A DNA stretch of 64,000 nucleotides, taken from Diadophis punctatus similis (lineage: Eukaryota; Chordata; Lepidosauria; Squamata; Dipsadidae). This document shows positions 24,210 to 36,738 of the stretch, one piece after another (the first letter of the stretch is position 1; each line of letters begins with the position of its first letter). The stretch is from positions 47,643,996 to 47,707,995 of the forward strand of contig JALIGW010000003.1 of NCBI GenBank assembly GCA_023053685.1, read 5' to 3'. The translations under genes were made by a program, and so were the position numbers. The notes below the pieces were generated by a model. It made no database searches. It was not told the DNA's origin and saw only the letters and a list, made by a program, of their open reading frames with translations.

Positions 24210-25717
24210 TATATGAGCTTTTCCATTTAATAAATACTGAGATTTGGCATTCTCTCTGCAGATAATGCATTACACCATCCTTTGGACACTAGTAAACCTA
24301 CGGTCTGCTTTCCCCTATTTCTAAATGCATCATTTTCTCTCTTGAACAGTTGAAATGTCCCTGTCTTGATTTTCTTTTTCGTAATTGCCAATCTGACATT
24401 TCACTAATGCAAGAGGATTAAGTAGCATCCTATTCTTTTCTTTGGATTTATTACTGAATTGAACAGAATCATTTAGGGGGCATTTAGGCCATGAAGTTCA
24501 GCCACTGTGTAAGGTCAACTTTAATCCAAATTAAAGCGTCCCCAATAATCTAATATCTGCCTAAATCAATTCAGAAAAAATAGTTCACCGCTTCGCTGAG
24601 TAATTGGTTTCACAATTATTAACAGAATAAAGATAACCCTATCCTATTCTAATGAGTCCAGAGAATATTCTGTTGGAATAGTTGGCAAAGCTTCCCATTA
24701 ACAGACATATTGTTCACCAATGATTAATCATTTAGCATTGAAATGTATGTTATTATTTTGATAGCTTATACATATCTTTAACATTTCTAATGACAAAACA
24801 TTAATATTCATGACAAATATGAATTTAAAAATAAAGTAACATGAAATGAACCAAAAAGGAAACTGAACACCTGTCTTGAACAACCTGACAATCTTTATAA
24901 AGATATTGCTACTAAAGAATTGAAGGAGGAGCCATTTTAGTGAGCTATTTTTAAATGACCTTTTTCTGTTTCATTTGTGGATAGAACCTCCAATAAAAGC
25001 AGTTTTCAGTTCTTACATTTTATCTGAATTCAAATCATGTGTCCTAAGTAATAATAAAAAACAAAGCAGTCTCACTCTCAATATTTTGGAATAAAGGGAA
25101 GAAACCAAAATACAGTACATTATCCATTTCTTGAACTGATAGTTCCTATTCATTATAATGAACTAGAGTCAAAGAACTCTACTACATACGTAATTCTGCT
25201 AAATATTAGATCCTCTGCTGCCTGATGAGCTTCTCTGGAGACAGAGAGAACTTCAAAATAGATTGTGATGAATAAAACCTATCACAAAATGAAGCATGGA
25301 ATGTTTCTGTTCAAGTTTCTAACCAGCAAGCAATCTTTTCCAGAATACATCGTTCATCCCTCTCTTCATTATCTTACTTTTTCATCCCAATAGTCAGCTG
25401 AGATTACCACTCACATTAAGTCTTCCTTAGAATTTGTGGTATTTGTCCCCATAGTTTTTCCCTTAAGTACTTTTTGTAGTTCTCTTAACTATGGGCTTTT
25501 TAAAATGTACTATCTCTTCCTCACTGATGATGCTACTTTGGCTAAATAAGCAACAGGACACTTACTTGGACAAAGAAAACAGAATGGTGGTGGAAGGTGT
25601 TCACGGGAAAATGTCAAAGCTCATATTAAGTGTCTATGCGTATGGATGCAGCAAATGTAATATGGATCCTACCCAAATAGATTTTGTTGTGTTAATAGTA
25701 TATGTTTAATACATTTG

Positions 25718-25722
25718 GATGG

Positions 25723-25775
<53 letters not shown>
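25718..25775 (+). repeat. (GAT)n trinucleotide repeat
   Basis: About 19 gat units, one of the few repeats in the KCNA3 flank. Confidence 0.95.
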
Positions 25776-25777
<2 letters not shown>

Positions 25778-27057
25778 ATAGTCATTCCTTACTGAATGTA
25801 TCCTGTCAAACCTGATATATAAAAATGTGAAATTCATAGACACATAAGCAAAGTGACCTATTCCTCTGACCCTACAGATATTATCATCTGGCAGAAATTA
25901 CAAAGCTCCATATAGTGCCACAGATAGCTGAGGATATGGCCAAGTAATTTCTTGCAGTGAACTGAACTTCTTGATTTTAAAAAAAGAAAGCAGATATAAA
26001 TACTGCATGGGACCAACACATACAAATTCCATTTTCCTCCAAAAGCATGCAATTAAGTCTACAAAATGGTATAAGAACTAATATTAAATATCATAATAAA
26101 GTATTATGGAAAGGAATATTAAGAATAATCAGGGGCTAATATAGCAAATCAAACTGCACTTCAGTAGAGATGTAGAGCCAATTACATATTCTGAAATCAG
26201 ATATACCAGAAGCTATTTGTGCTCAAACCAGTAGAACTATCTTTCAACACATTGTTTTTCTGTGCTTCTAAAATTAAGGGTGAGACCCCTATATTAAAAT
26301 AAATGAATTGAGAGTATTATAATAAAATCCTTAAAATTGATTAGGTTATGAAAATTAAATAAAGCTGTATGTCATCTATAAAAGACACACAGCAGGCTTT
26401 TGTTTTAATTCCATTATTTTTCCTTACTGATCACAAGATGACATGTTCACAAATTATCTCAGGGAGAGCAATTCTCCTTGAACTAGCAAACAGCTCACCT
26501 GTGTCTGTCTGATATTCCATAGCCGCAGATGTGTACTTGAGAGAAGATGGGATATACATTTCCCAGAGGACTTTTAAATATTTTTGAAACAATACTTCAT
26601 CACCATCATTTTCCAGATCTGCATCCTTTTGTAATAAATGTTTTGGTCTTGATCTTCAATGTTGTACATGCTTTGAAAAGAGGGTTTTTTGCATAATGCT
26701 AGGTCATATTCAATAAAGAATGATTATAAATCAATATTATATGATTTATTCTGATAAAAGTAGAGGGCAATGCCATCTTTTTAAACCTTCTATGCAGTTG
26801 TACAGGTAACTCTGGAAAGTCATTTAGAATTAATTTCAGGTATCAAATTGCAAGAGATGTGGAAGATTGGCAGGGAATAAATTCTTTGCTTTTGGTGTTT
26901 AATTATATTATAATGGGAAGTACAGTTATTTTTTAAAAAATCCATACTATTTTCTTCATGATGTGCAGCCATCTAAAATTTTGTTCATCTAAAAATGATA
27001 CATACAGAATAATGCTTAACTTCCACAACTAAATCTCTTAGGGATTAATGGTGTACA

Positions 27058-27096
27058 TTTGTGTGCGTGTGTGTGTGTGCATGTGTGCGTGTGTGA
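27058..27096 (+). repeat. (GT)n, interrupted
   Basis: tgtgcgtgtgtgtgtgtgca followed by more gt units. Confidence 0.9.
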
Positions 27097-28003
27097 TTTA
27101 TCAGAGCAGCAGCTTTTCTGTGGAACCACAGAAGTTGGAACCATCTGGAATGGTTACTATAGAAACAGCAGAGGACTGAGGGAGGGAAAGAACGGATGCT
27201 ATGACAACCTTTGGGAGTTTCCCAGGAAACCAAAGTTGCTATGGAAACTGTACCACTCAGGTCCAAATTAGTAACTTCCGCTGCAAGGCGTGTTTGTCAC
27301 TTTAATCTTCTTGTGATAGATGCAACTGCTTATCTTACATGCATTGGACATTTATGGAAATACCTCTTTTGCTTTTTGTTTTTTGAAGCTGCAGTCAAAA
27401 TAAAAGCCTACTGGAAATTTACTAGAAACTAAATAATACATCGTATTCAGATTATCAGGATATGATGAGTCAGTCAGTCAATTGTTCAGTCTCACTGTGT
27501 AGGAAGAATTAATACTACAATACCCAGGTAGCACTTCAGATTCAAAGTTGCAATTCTTTGGGAATTCAGGGATCAAAGAAATTCAAAATCACAACGGAGG
27601 CGTTTCCCTTGTTGTATTAAAGTGATACGGCATACGTCATGGGCAGATTCAGAATACACATGGCTCTAACCTTTTTTAAAAAATCAAGATTGCAATCTCG
27701 TACATCAGATTTTCAATTGCGGCCATCCTATTATAATTTGAGATAGTTTGTGACATTTATATTATCTTATTTTTCTCATTCACTGGAGCAGTTACATTCA
27801 TTATCCTTAAACTCCGCTCCTTTCAATCCAACAAGTGTATACGTAAAAGAAAAGCAAATCAACAGTGTAGCTGCTCTTTATAAAATCAGACAAACACGTT
27901 TCTCACTAAAATCCCAATGCCCTGCAACAACCTGTGCAGAATAAAAACCTGTTTCCAAAGGGAGCAGCAACAACACATTCCTTGTGTTAGCTTATCTACC
28001 TTC

Positions 28004-28009
28004 TTTATT
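28004..28009 (-). promoter_or_regulatory. Possible KCNA3 polyadenylation signal (AATAAA on minus strand)
   Basis: The plus strand reads tttatt, so the minus strand reads AATAAA about 180 bases after the stop codon. It is the first canonical hexamer downstream of the coding region. Hexamers of this kind are frequent by chance in AT-rich DNA, and a longer 3' UTR is equally possible. Confidence 0.25.
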
Positions 28010-28185
28010 AATATCTCCTTGGTTCTTTGTTCTTCTAAAAAAATATTCTATCTTCAGAAGGGAGGACCAGAAAAGTACATGTACTAAGCAAGAGCACAAA
28101 GACTGACAATGATGCATGTTCCTCACAAATACTGATTACGCAGACTTCCTGTGATTTTCTTTCAATCTCTGCGAAAGGGTGTCTT

Positions 28186-30036
28186 TTAAACATCCGTAAA
28201 GATTTTTTTAATAGTCACGCAGTTGGGATTGTTTGTGCCAGAGCAGTTGTTTGTTTTAAAAGCAGCCTGTTTGAATGCACTGTTGCTGATGCCTCCTTCT
28301 TCTATCACCATATACTCTGACTTGCTGAGAGTGGAATTACTACGAGCTTTCTTCAGCTCCTCAGTGGAGGAGAGGTGCTGGCAGCTTCCTACGTGCATGT
28401 ACTGAGCTTGTTCTTCCCCTTCTGTTTCCCGGTGGTAAAAGTAGTTGAAGTTGGAGACAATGACTGGAACAGGCAAGGCAATAGTCAGCACACCAGCGAT
28501 GGCACAGAGAGATCCTACTATTTTGCCTCCAATAGTGACGGGATGCATGTCCCCATAACCCACAGTGGTCATGGTTACCACAGCCCACCAAAAGGCATCA
28601 GGGATACTGCTGAAACTTGAAGTGGGGTCATCAGCTTCTGCAAAATAGACGGCACTAGAAAAGAGGATAACACCGATGAAAAGGAAAAAAATGAGCAAGC
28701 CCAGTTCCCTCATACTGGCCTTCAGAGTTTGCCCCAAAATCTGCAGCCCTTTGGAGTGCCGAGAGAGCTTGAAGATACGGAAGACTCTAACTAGCCGGAT
28801 GACTCTGAGAATAGCCAGAGACATTGCTTGTTGACCATTCCCCTGCCTCTCGGCCAGTTCAGTGCCCAAGGTGATGAAGTAAGGTATAATGGCCACAATG
28901 TCAATTATGTTCATAATGTTCTTAGAGAAGGTGGGCTTGCTGGGACAAGCAAAGAAGCGGACAAGCAGCTCAAAGGAGAACCAGATAATGCACAGAGTCT
29001 CCACCACAAAAAAAGGGTCAGTGAAGGATGACACCATAGATGTAGCTGGGGAAGAAGTATTGGTGAAAACATCAGTCACAAAAGGACTACTCCCAGTACC
29101 AAATGTCCCTGCATTACTATCATAGTCACGGTCATCTCTGAACTCAGGTAAGGTTTCTAGACAAAATATGACAATGGAGATGAGGATGACTAAAACAGAT
29201 ACAATAGCAATGCCCCGAGCTGGTCCCGAACTCTCTGGGTACTCGAAAAGGAGCCACACCTGGCGCTGAAACTCCTTCTCAGGCAGAGGTCTCTGCTCCT
29301 CACGGATAAAACCTTCATCTTCTCGAAATTTTTCCATGGCCTCTTCACCTAACTGATAGAAACGTATTTCTTCTGAAAAGATATCAATGGGCACATTAAC
29401 GGGGCGGCGGATACGGCCTCCAGATTGGTAATAGTAAAGGATGGCATCAAAGCTGGGCCGATTGCGGTCAAAAAAGTACTCGTTGCGAAGAGGGTCGAAG
29501 TAGCGCATCCTCTTGCGGGGATCGCCCAGCAGTGTCTCTGGGAATTGGGCCAGGGTCTTGAGCTGGGTCTCAAAGCGCAGACCTGAGATGTTGATCACGA
29601 CCCTCTCACAACACTCATGCTCCTCTCCACCGGTGCCCACTTGGTGATGACTGTGGGGAGGCAGGGTATGGGCAAGAGGGTGGTCATAGCGCTCCCCTCC
29701 CAGCAGGGCATGGGGATGTTGGTTTTCATCGATAAGAGGGTCCTCTCCACCCACTACAGTCATGCCACCCTCCAGCTCCCCGTCCTCCTCGTCTTCTTCT
29801 TCCTCTTCCTCCTCCTCCTCCTCCTCCTCGTCCCCGGCGTCGCCCTCCTCTTCTTCTTGCCCTTCCTCAGGGGCGGAAAGCGCGCCTTCGGGGAAGAGCT
29901 GCTCGCTGTAGCCCAGGTTATGGTGGCTGCTTCCCACGACGCCTCCGACGCTGCTGCTGCTGCTGCTGCCGCCCCTCGAATGCTTGCAGGAAGACGGGGC
30001 GGCCGGCGAGCGCAGAAGGCTCAGGTGCTCGTCCAT
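28186..30036 (-). CDS. KCNA3: Kv1.3 voltage-gated potassium channel alpha subunit, intronless
   Basis: The 616-residue single-exon frame encodes a complete Shaker-type (Kv1) delayed-rectifier subunit that forms tetrameric K+ channels in the plasma membrane of neurons and lymphocytes. In order it shows: an N-terminal tail with an acidic run (about residues 57-90); the T1/BTB tetramerisation domain (about 144-240); S1 (about 273-295); an S1-S2 loop with a glycosylation sequon NTS at 326-328; S2 (about 341-362); S3 (about 373-392); S4 with R411, R414, R417, R420 and K423 at three-residue spacing; S5 (about 444-466); the pore with selectivity filter TVGYGD at 491-496; S6 with the PVP kink at 522-524; and a C-terminal PDZ ligand ending TDV. 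Histidine 498 just after GYGDM marks Kv1.3 rather than Kv1.1 or Kv1.2, and the C-terminal [11 protein letters not shown] and KKIFTDV segments agree. The start [11 protein letters not shown] matches the Kv1.3 N-terminus known from mammals. The protein is somewhat longer than mammalian Kv1.3, mostly in the N-terminal tail. No frameshift or missing key residue is seen. Confidence 0.97.
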   Translation of the reverse strand: MDEHLSLLRSPAAPSSCKHSRGGSSSSSSVGGVVGSSHHNLGYSEQLFPEGALSAPEEGQEEEEGDAGDEEEEEEEEEEEEDEEDGELEGGMTVVGGEDPLIDENQHPHALLGGERYDHPLAHTLPPHSHHQVGTGGEEHECCERVVINISGLRFETQLKTLAQFPETLLGDPRKRMRYFDPLRNEYFFDRNRPSFDAILYYYQSGGRIRRPVNVPIDIFSEEIRFYQLGEEAMEKFREDEGFIREEQRPLPEKEFQRQVWLLFEYPESSGPARGIAIVSVLVILISIVIFCLETLPEFRDDRDYDSNAGTFGTGSSPFVTDVFTNTSSPATSMVSSFTDPFFVVETLCIIWFSFELLVRFFACPSKPTFSKNIMNIIDIVAIIPYFITLGTELAERQGNGQQAMSLAILRVIRLVRVFRIFKLSRHSKGLQILGQTLKASMRELGLLIFFLFIGVILFSSAVYFAEADDPTSSFSSIPDAFWWAVVTMTTVGYGDMHPVTIGGKIVGSLCAIAGVLTIALPVPVIVSNFNYFYHRETEGEEQAQYMHVGSCQHLSSTEELKKARSNSTLSKSEYMVIEEGGISNSAFKQAAFKTNNCSGTNNPNCVTIKKIFTDV

Positions 30037-30720
30037 AAATGTGACCAGAGCGCGGAGGGGAGCCCGTTTCCCCGGCGGCTGACCAAGCGAGACCCCAGGC
30101 GGACGGCCAGAGCGACCCGCCCAGCTCCACGGCCACCGCCCGGCTCAAAACATCTTCTCTCAGGCTGGGTGCCGCCTCTCCCGCCTTTCCAGTCAGTCCG
30201 TCGGCGCCGCCATCGCCCACGCGGTTGCCCTCCTGTAAGGAGCGAGGAGAAGAAGACTAGCGGCGCGGGGGGGGGGGCGCTGTTCTGGAACGAAGGAGGG
30301 GTCTCCTTTCCCGCGTCTCCCCTTCGTGAGAGCCCCAAGCAAGCAGCCTTGCTGGGCTAGCAGCAACAGGGAGAGCCAGCGCGGACGCCCGCTTGGCTGC
30401 TATACAGGTCAAAGCAAGGGAGCAACACGTTACTGAGAGAGCAGGCGCAAGAGGGAAGAATGCAAGAGTCCATCCCGTGGGCGGCGACTGCGATTGTAAT
30501 CCTTACTTTGCAGCAAACCCCTCACAGTCTCGGTGCCCAGAAATGGTTGCCTCCAAATATAGGCGCGCAGGATCGCGCTGGGGGAACCGTCCCCTTCCCG
30601 CGCATCGGCTTCGGTGCTTCTCAAAAGCCCTTTCCTTCCATCTAGGGGACGTGACAAACAACGGGCGGGTTGAAGAACAGCGGTTCAACTTCACACCTCC
30701 TCGGAGTTGTCTTCTGCAAG
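30037..30720 (-). promoter_or_regulatory. CpG-rich 5' region of KCNA3 (putative promoter and 5' UTR)
   Basis: GC content and CpG density rise sharply from inside the N-terminal coding part (about 29.56 kb) to about 30.7 kb and then fall back to the AT-rich background. The stretch contains GC-box-like gggcgg/ccgccc strings, for example near 30117, 30480 and 30663, and a run of G at about 30268-30278. No convincing TATA box lies close to the start codon. This is what a CpG-island promoter looks like. The transcription start is not visible from sequence, and an untranslated upstream exon cannot be excluded. Confidence 0.5.
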
Positions 30721-32442
30721 AAGCTTAGCCCAAGTCTGCTTGCTACCCAGCAGCTGTAACACAGTAGGATCTGGTTGGAGACAAGGACGATGAGGCGTTT
30801 GTCCTTGGGGCAGCTTCTTTGCAAGGTTTGTCAGAGCTGGGTGGGCAGGCAATGACCCTTGCAAGGTCACCCAGTCTCGAGGATGGGAGGGGGGGGCACC
30901 CGTCTTGCACTGCAGGCTCTCTCCCAGCACATTGCTCTTTCGTTCCCACCGATTATAAAAATATGCTTCCTCCAATCAGCATCTTGGTTTGTGGGCTATT
31001 GACTCCGATCCCTTATCTCTAAATGATACACGGATTAGTTCAAAAGACTGAGAGTTGGTTGCTGTCTGGCTACGTTTGCACAACCCATTGAATCAGAATA
31101 GAACAGCCAAAGATATTCTAGCCTGATGTTATTGTAAGAACCAAGGCTGTGTGATTAATTTATGGTCCAAACACAGTGCCTGTGTTACCGTATTGTAGAT
31201 AGGCTAAAAATACATTGTTGTGATGGGAAGGCAGCCTATTCAGAATCCTATTTTACTCATGATTAACAAGTGCATCTCCTGTCTTAAAGGTAAAGACTCC
31301 CCTGAGTTGGGGGTCTATTTTTTGTAATGATGTAGCTTTCTTAAAATCCATTGCCTTGTTCCAGGGTACTTTTCTTAGTCACCAAAGAAAGTATTAACCA
31401 GATCTAACCCTTATCCTTTTAGCTATCAGCCAAAGTGAGCTAGAAACTACCATTTAGTGTGAGGTTTTTGCCTAAAGCTTTTGTAATAAATGTCCTGGTT
31501 TTCCTCACATCTTCTCCACGTTTGGGGTAAAAATAAGCACCCACGGACCTCTCCTGTTTTTTAGATTTACCTATAATTGGTGAGAACTTGCTGATAAAAG
31601 AAAAATTATACATCTGGCGGAACTATTAATTTGAGAGCATGGAGACAAATTGTGATATCCATGACTACCAGATATGTTTTAGCTTAATAAGGAAAGGTAG
31701 ATAAGAAGAAACAAGATAAATTATATAAAGTGTGGAGAAAGTGGATCAGGAAAGGTTCTCTGTCATAACACTGAAACATGAAGAATAGGAAAAGCAAATT
31801 CAAAACAATGTTATGTAATTCAATTTTAATTTTACTTAAAAGAGAAAATCCCTATTGCAAGATGATAATAATGCTGCTACTGTGGCTATTTTTAAGAGGG
31901 GATCAGACACATTCATGGCGAATAAGTTTAGAAGTTACTATTGGTCAGAATGAATCTAAATATGAGAATTGAAGCTCTCTTGATATAAGTAGGTAGGAAA
32001 TATTGAGATTATGTTCAACTGGTGGATGTCCCTTAGACCCTCATGGGAACAGAATGCTGGAGGGAAGATGCTGAAGACTTTATCCAGCAGATATACTGTT
32101 ATCAAAATTCAAATAAATAAAATGGATTGGATCATCACAGACTATTCTGTTTCTTAGGGTTTCAAAGAACTATAAAAGGTTACCGGGGCAGGTCTTACCT
32201 TGGCAAATTCATGTTGATTCTTCAGTAAGATTTGTTTTTCTGTATGTTTGATCATTCATTCTTTAATAAAACTAATAAAGTCATAGCAATTCAGAACGAG
32301 CCATATGCATGCCAATCTGTAATTTTCTGGATCCATTCTAATTACCTTTTAAAAACTGACATCACACTCAGCATCATCTAAAGTCTAAACTTTAGTACAG
32401 AGGCAAAAAAAAAGAATGAATTGTGTTGATTCAGGTCAAATT
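30721..32442. other. Repeat-poor upstream flank of KCNA3
   Basis: Base composition returns to AT-rich after about 31.0 kb. No gene or repeat recognised before the SINE at 32451. Confidence 0.5.
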
Positions 32443-32450
32443 GTATTGAT

Positions 32451-32607
32451 AAACAGATTAACAGATTTGGAAGGGATCTTGCAGGTCATCTAGTCCAACC
32501 CCCTGCCCAAGCAGGAGACCCTTACATCTGCCTCTACCTAGGATCAAACTCACAACCTCCTGATTGTGAGGCAAGAGCTCTACCTCTAGGCCACAGCAGC
32601 TGGGTTA
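32451..32607 (-). mobile_element. tRNA-CR1 SINE (tRNA head, CR1 tail)
   Basis: On the minus strand the head reads gctgctgtggcctagaggta with a pol III A box, then gttgtgagtttgatcctagg as a B box. It then fuses to the CR1 3' end (gcagggggttggactagatg) and an octamer tail (aatctgttaatctgttt). An 8-bp direct repeat gtattgat flanks it at 32443-32450 and 32608-32615. It is a small element that uses a CR1-type 3' end for mobilisation. Confidence 0.75.
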
Positions 32608-33048
32608 GTATTGATTCAAGATGATACTATTCCTTCAGTAAGAACTCTCCCACAATCAGTTTCTTCCTTTGGCTTAGTTTGAGAAGATATGACCCTCTTC
32701 TCCATCAGAAGTCTGGAAGTGTGATCATCATCACTGCACACAAACTAATCAAGGACTATCAGCATTGGGTATCCCTATCATGGGTTATATTGTATTTTTC
32801 TGATAGTATTGTAGAGTAAGTATTTGCCATGACTGCCCTGAACAATACATCTGAATTTCACCAGCTTCTTTTTGTAGCCTAGGTTCTTAACTCTGATTAA
32901 AAAGAACAAGTTAATATATGAAAAGGTCATTGTTTTCAGTGAATTACACTCTGGAAATAAGAAACAATGGACGGGAACAGTCTCGTATCATTTAAATTCC
33001 AATTTAACCTGCAGACTTGTAGATAAAGATACAGTCATGTAATTTGAA

Positions 33049-33302
33049 TAAAGGTAATCCTCAACTTACAGCCATTTGTTTAGCGACTGTTCAACATTAC
33101 AGTGGTACTGAAAAAAAAGTGACTTATGACCAGCCTCTGCACTTTTCATTGTAATAGCATCCCTATGATCACTTGATCAAAATTCGGGCACTTGGCAACC
33201 AACACGTATTTATAATGTTTGCAGTATCCTTGGAAGGCCCATTGGCGATCTTCTCAGCTGGCTTCCAACAAGCAAAGTCAATGGGAAAGTCAGATTCATT
33301 TA
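33049..33302. mobile_element. Tigger-like MITE, truncated on the right
   Basis: Left end aaggtaatcctcaacttaca, interior gacttatgaccagcctctgc and gcaaagtcaatgggaaagtc. The element stops at about 33302 without the expected terminal repeat. Confidence 0.6.
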
Positions 33303-34101
33303 AAGACAAGACAGGAACAAAGATTATTAGAACTATGGAGAATAAATCCCATAAGAAAAAATTGAAGAAACTAGACAACATCAAAAGTTTGAGAGAGGAC
33401 ATGATAGCACTGTCCAGGGACTTAAATAGCTGTAATTAGAAAGGGGCAGAAGAATATCTAGTAGTCTTAGCTTATAATCAGGTAGATTTTTCCTGAATAT
33501 TATGGGGGGGGGGATCTTAACAGTTACAATCAAGTATCTAGCAAAGTAGTGAGACTTCTGTTGTTTGGAGATGTTCAAGCAGACCTTGGCCATCCATTAG
33601 GACAGCTAAACTTTGCACTGAACAGAGAGTTGGTGGAAAACACAGAAGAAAGGATCAAAATGAGTTTAAAAGTCAGAAGAAAAGAAATAAAAGGTTGGAG
33701 AAGTCAATTTACTGGGGGGGGGGGGAAGCAGGTAATATGGCATTAGAAGCCACATATGAGGACATTCTAGATAGACATTCCATCAACATGGGGTGATAGA
33801 TTGCACAGCAGACAACTTCCCAGCCAAGGGAAAAAGAACTGAAAATAAAAACATCATTTATCATGTCCATTAAACAACCATACTCATGTACAAGTTGTTC
33901 TGCTTCCAATGCAAAGATCTAAATGCATTTATAATACTTGAATGTAGTGTAAGTCTCTTAATCTGTCCATTAATAAAAGAGTCAACAAAAAATATTTGTT
34001 TATTTTCAATGGCATCTTCAATAGGGCAGAAATCAATGGAAACTCCTTCAGGTGTAGATGCAATTATCTCTCCCCCCCCCCTCCCTCCCTCTCTCTCCCT
34101 C

Positions 34102-34163
<62 letters not shown>

Positions 34164-35799
34164 CATAGTTATACTTATATACTTATACTTACTTATATAT
34201 TTGTGTGTGCGTGTACACACACACACACACACACACATACATAGTATGGACTTCTGGATATATATGGATAGGATTAAACTGATGTTAATTAGATACAGAA
34301 TACATTCTGCATGAGCATAATGTAACAGGCATTATTTGTTGATGTCAGAGATTGCACAATAAATTCATTTAACTGGTTAAAAGACTGAAAGCATTTAGTT
34401 TAAAGTTTAATTGGTATTTTAAATGCAAAACAACTATTTTTCACAATGCTTTGAAAGATCATCCTAAGAATATAACAGTAAATGTAATACTTTACCACTG
34501 AACAATGAGATTTGGTATCTAAGCAGGATCAGCCCTTACTCCTCTCAAATTACATCGGGTTATTCAAGCTAAATGACTCCACTGACATTGATGAAGCATC
34601 TAGCTAAATCCTAACCATCCCGTAAATATGTAGAAAGTTGCAACTCACAATACAAGAAGATCTATTTTAATACTCTAAAAGTATTATTAAAGCATGGGAT
34701 TATGCTTGCCAAACAATGTTAATTCATATTCCTCCATAATAGAGATCATGTTGTAGGAACTATTACACTAGCAACAGAAGAGACACAGTTACCCATCTGC
34801 AAAGCTCCTGTTACATACCATTATTTTATCATAAGATAAAATATCATGTTTGCAAAGCAATTTAATCACTAATCCACAGCTTTGCCATAGTTTATGCATT
34901 CACTCTAATGTAAGAACATTTCATATAATGATTATGTTGACCTTGAAACAATGTTCAGGCAAATATTTTTAAAGTTTATTGGAATGATTCTCAGGTGTGA
35001 CCACAACAGCACAAAATTGACAAAATATTGTTTAGTATGTTTGGGCTGTTCTTACAATGTTCAGATTGAAAATGGATGTTACTCTGGCAAAGAATCCGAT
35101 AAATGACGAATTCACCAATGATTATATGAAATCATTCATTTGCAATGTCTTTTCTTTTGATGGTTTGAAACCCACTCAGTTCTGGAAGGACTATAACCAT
35201 AGTGTAAATAACTGATAAGTTATTTACTTATTGCTTTAAAATATTTATTATTTTACTTTTACTTAGAAGTCTAAACCATGTTGATACTTCTTGTAACACT
35301 TTGGAAAATGTTCGTTCCTGTGCATAGACAAAGAAAGAATATTGTCTTATGAATGCAGGGTATTTGAAAATAACCTATTAATAAAAAAGAGAATAACACC
35401 TTATTATTTTGATAGTCTCTGTCTATACTATTTTGTCATTTTTCTGGTTTGTGAGATGGGCACCTCTTTCTTTTGTGTACAACCTGATACAATCTGTAGT
35501 TGGACAATTGTGCACAACAGCAAATGACTTATTGTGCCTTCAATATCGTTCATGTCATCACCAAGGGCATTCAGATGACATACAAAAATAGAGCATGACT
35601 CTGAAATGTAATTATCCTCTCTTCAAAGAGAGGCAAAAGAAAACAGTGCCTTGTTTTTATAATGATTATTTTCTCACATTTAAAATATGGTAACAAGCTT
35701 TTCATTTTGCTAATGAGATTTGCATTGTGCAGCATGTTTAGAAAATTAAGGGAAGTAATCCACTGAATAAAAAGAATGAAGGGTAGGATCACAGGTATA
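33303..35799. other. Unique AT-rich sequence
   Basis: Only the compound dinucleotide repeat at 34069-34238 is recognised. Confidence 0.5.
34069..34238 (+). repeat. (CT)n, (GT)n and (CA)n compound repeat
   Basis: A pyrimidine tract (34069-34104), 28 gt units (34105-34160), a tatacttata spacer, and a ca run (34213-34238). The gt and ca parts are complementary and could pair. Confidence 0.95.
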
Positions 35800-36330
35800 G
35801 ATAGTCCCGAAACCAGACTATCATTTAAATTTATCATAAAAAATAAAATACAAATACAAAACAGTAAAACAAATAAAATGGGGGGGAAACCCAAAAACAT
35901 ATATTCAACAACAACAAAAAGAAAAAAATAGTGTACAAAAAAGGAGGAAAAAGTGGTCAATTAAATTTAACATTTAACACCTAGGATCAACCCTGGTTGG
36001 GTCCTGATACAAATACATATATAGGTATATATAAAAGAAGAAAAAGCAGTCAACAGGTTAAGCTAACACTAATCTTCAAATCTTTCTGTTAAACATCTGT
36101 TATTATATTTAGCACGTAGAAAGTCTACAAATGGTTTCCAATCTCTTATAAAGCTGTCTAGTCCATTATCTCTAATCAAAGCAGTTAATTTCACCATTTC
36201 TGCTAATTCTGGCAATGTCAAAATCCATTCTTCAACAGTCGGCATCTCTTTTTCTTTCCAGTGTTTGGCAAGTACAATCCTAACTAAGACTAAGAATATC
36301 TTAAGACCCAATAAGAAAGACACCTCATGT
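35800..36330 (-). mobile_element. L1 LINE 3' end, antisense (ORF2 C-terminus plus 3' UTR)
   Basis: The minus-strand frame 36323-36069 encodes 84 residues including VRIVLAKHWKEKEMPTVEEW, LPELAEMVKLTALIRDN and WKPFVDFL, the characteristic cysteine-free C-terminal end of L1 ORF2 proteins. The frame stops naturally, and an A/T-rich 3' UTR follows to about 35800. It is truncated at its 5' side near 36330. Confidence 0.75.
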
Positions 36331-36738
36331 AGCGTGGGATTACATTATTCAGTCATCGTATTTGCATAAATCTACAAATGGACCTCTGGAAAACTTAAAT
36401 AAAAGGGGAGTTTGCACAAATAGCCAGCAACCTGAACATTCATTCAGGAACAATCACCTTGTTCTAAAATCCATTACAGCTGTTCTAGGATTCCAAATGT
36501 TGGGGAGACGAGAGGAATAAAAGAAATGGAGAAATCCTAGATTGCAGGAAGTGCTTCTCACTCCTTTTTTAATTTTTTCAGTGTGTTTTTGCCCAGGACT
36601 GCAGGACATTTTGCCAGGAGCCCCATTTCACTTGCGAAAGTAGAAAAGTCATGTTCTTCAAACCACTGGAAATTTTTCTTTTATATTAATGAAAAAGCTA
36701 AACATTCCCCTGAGTTAAGTTCAACTCTTGTCCATATA

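Larger units (their letters stand above)
24212..28003. other. Repeat-poor 3' flank of KCNA3
   Basis: No SINE, LINE, LTR or MITE is recognised over 3.8 kb, only (GAT)n and (GT)n. It may contain the distal 3' UTR and regulatory DNA. 24480-24660 is a candidate conserved block by composition only. Confidence 0.45.

Noticed and set aside
29617..30360. 247-codon plus-strand frame opposite the KCNA3 N-terminus
   Set aside because: It is the antisense shadow of the GC-rich, acidic-tract-encoding region. It has no family signal.
33996..34244. Frames with VCVCVC or HTHTHT runs
   Set aside because: Dinucleotide repeat translations.
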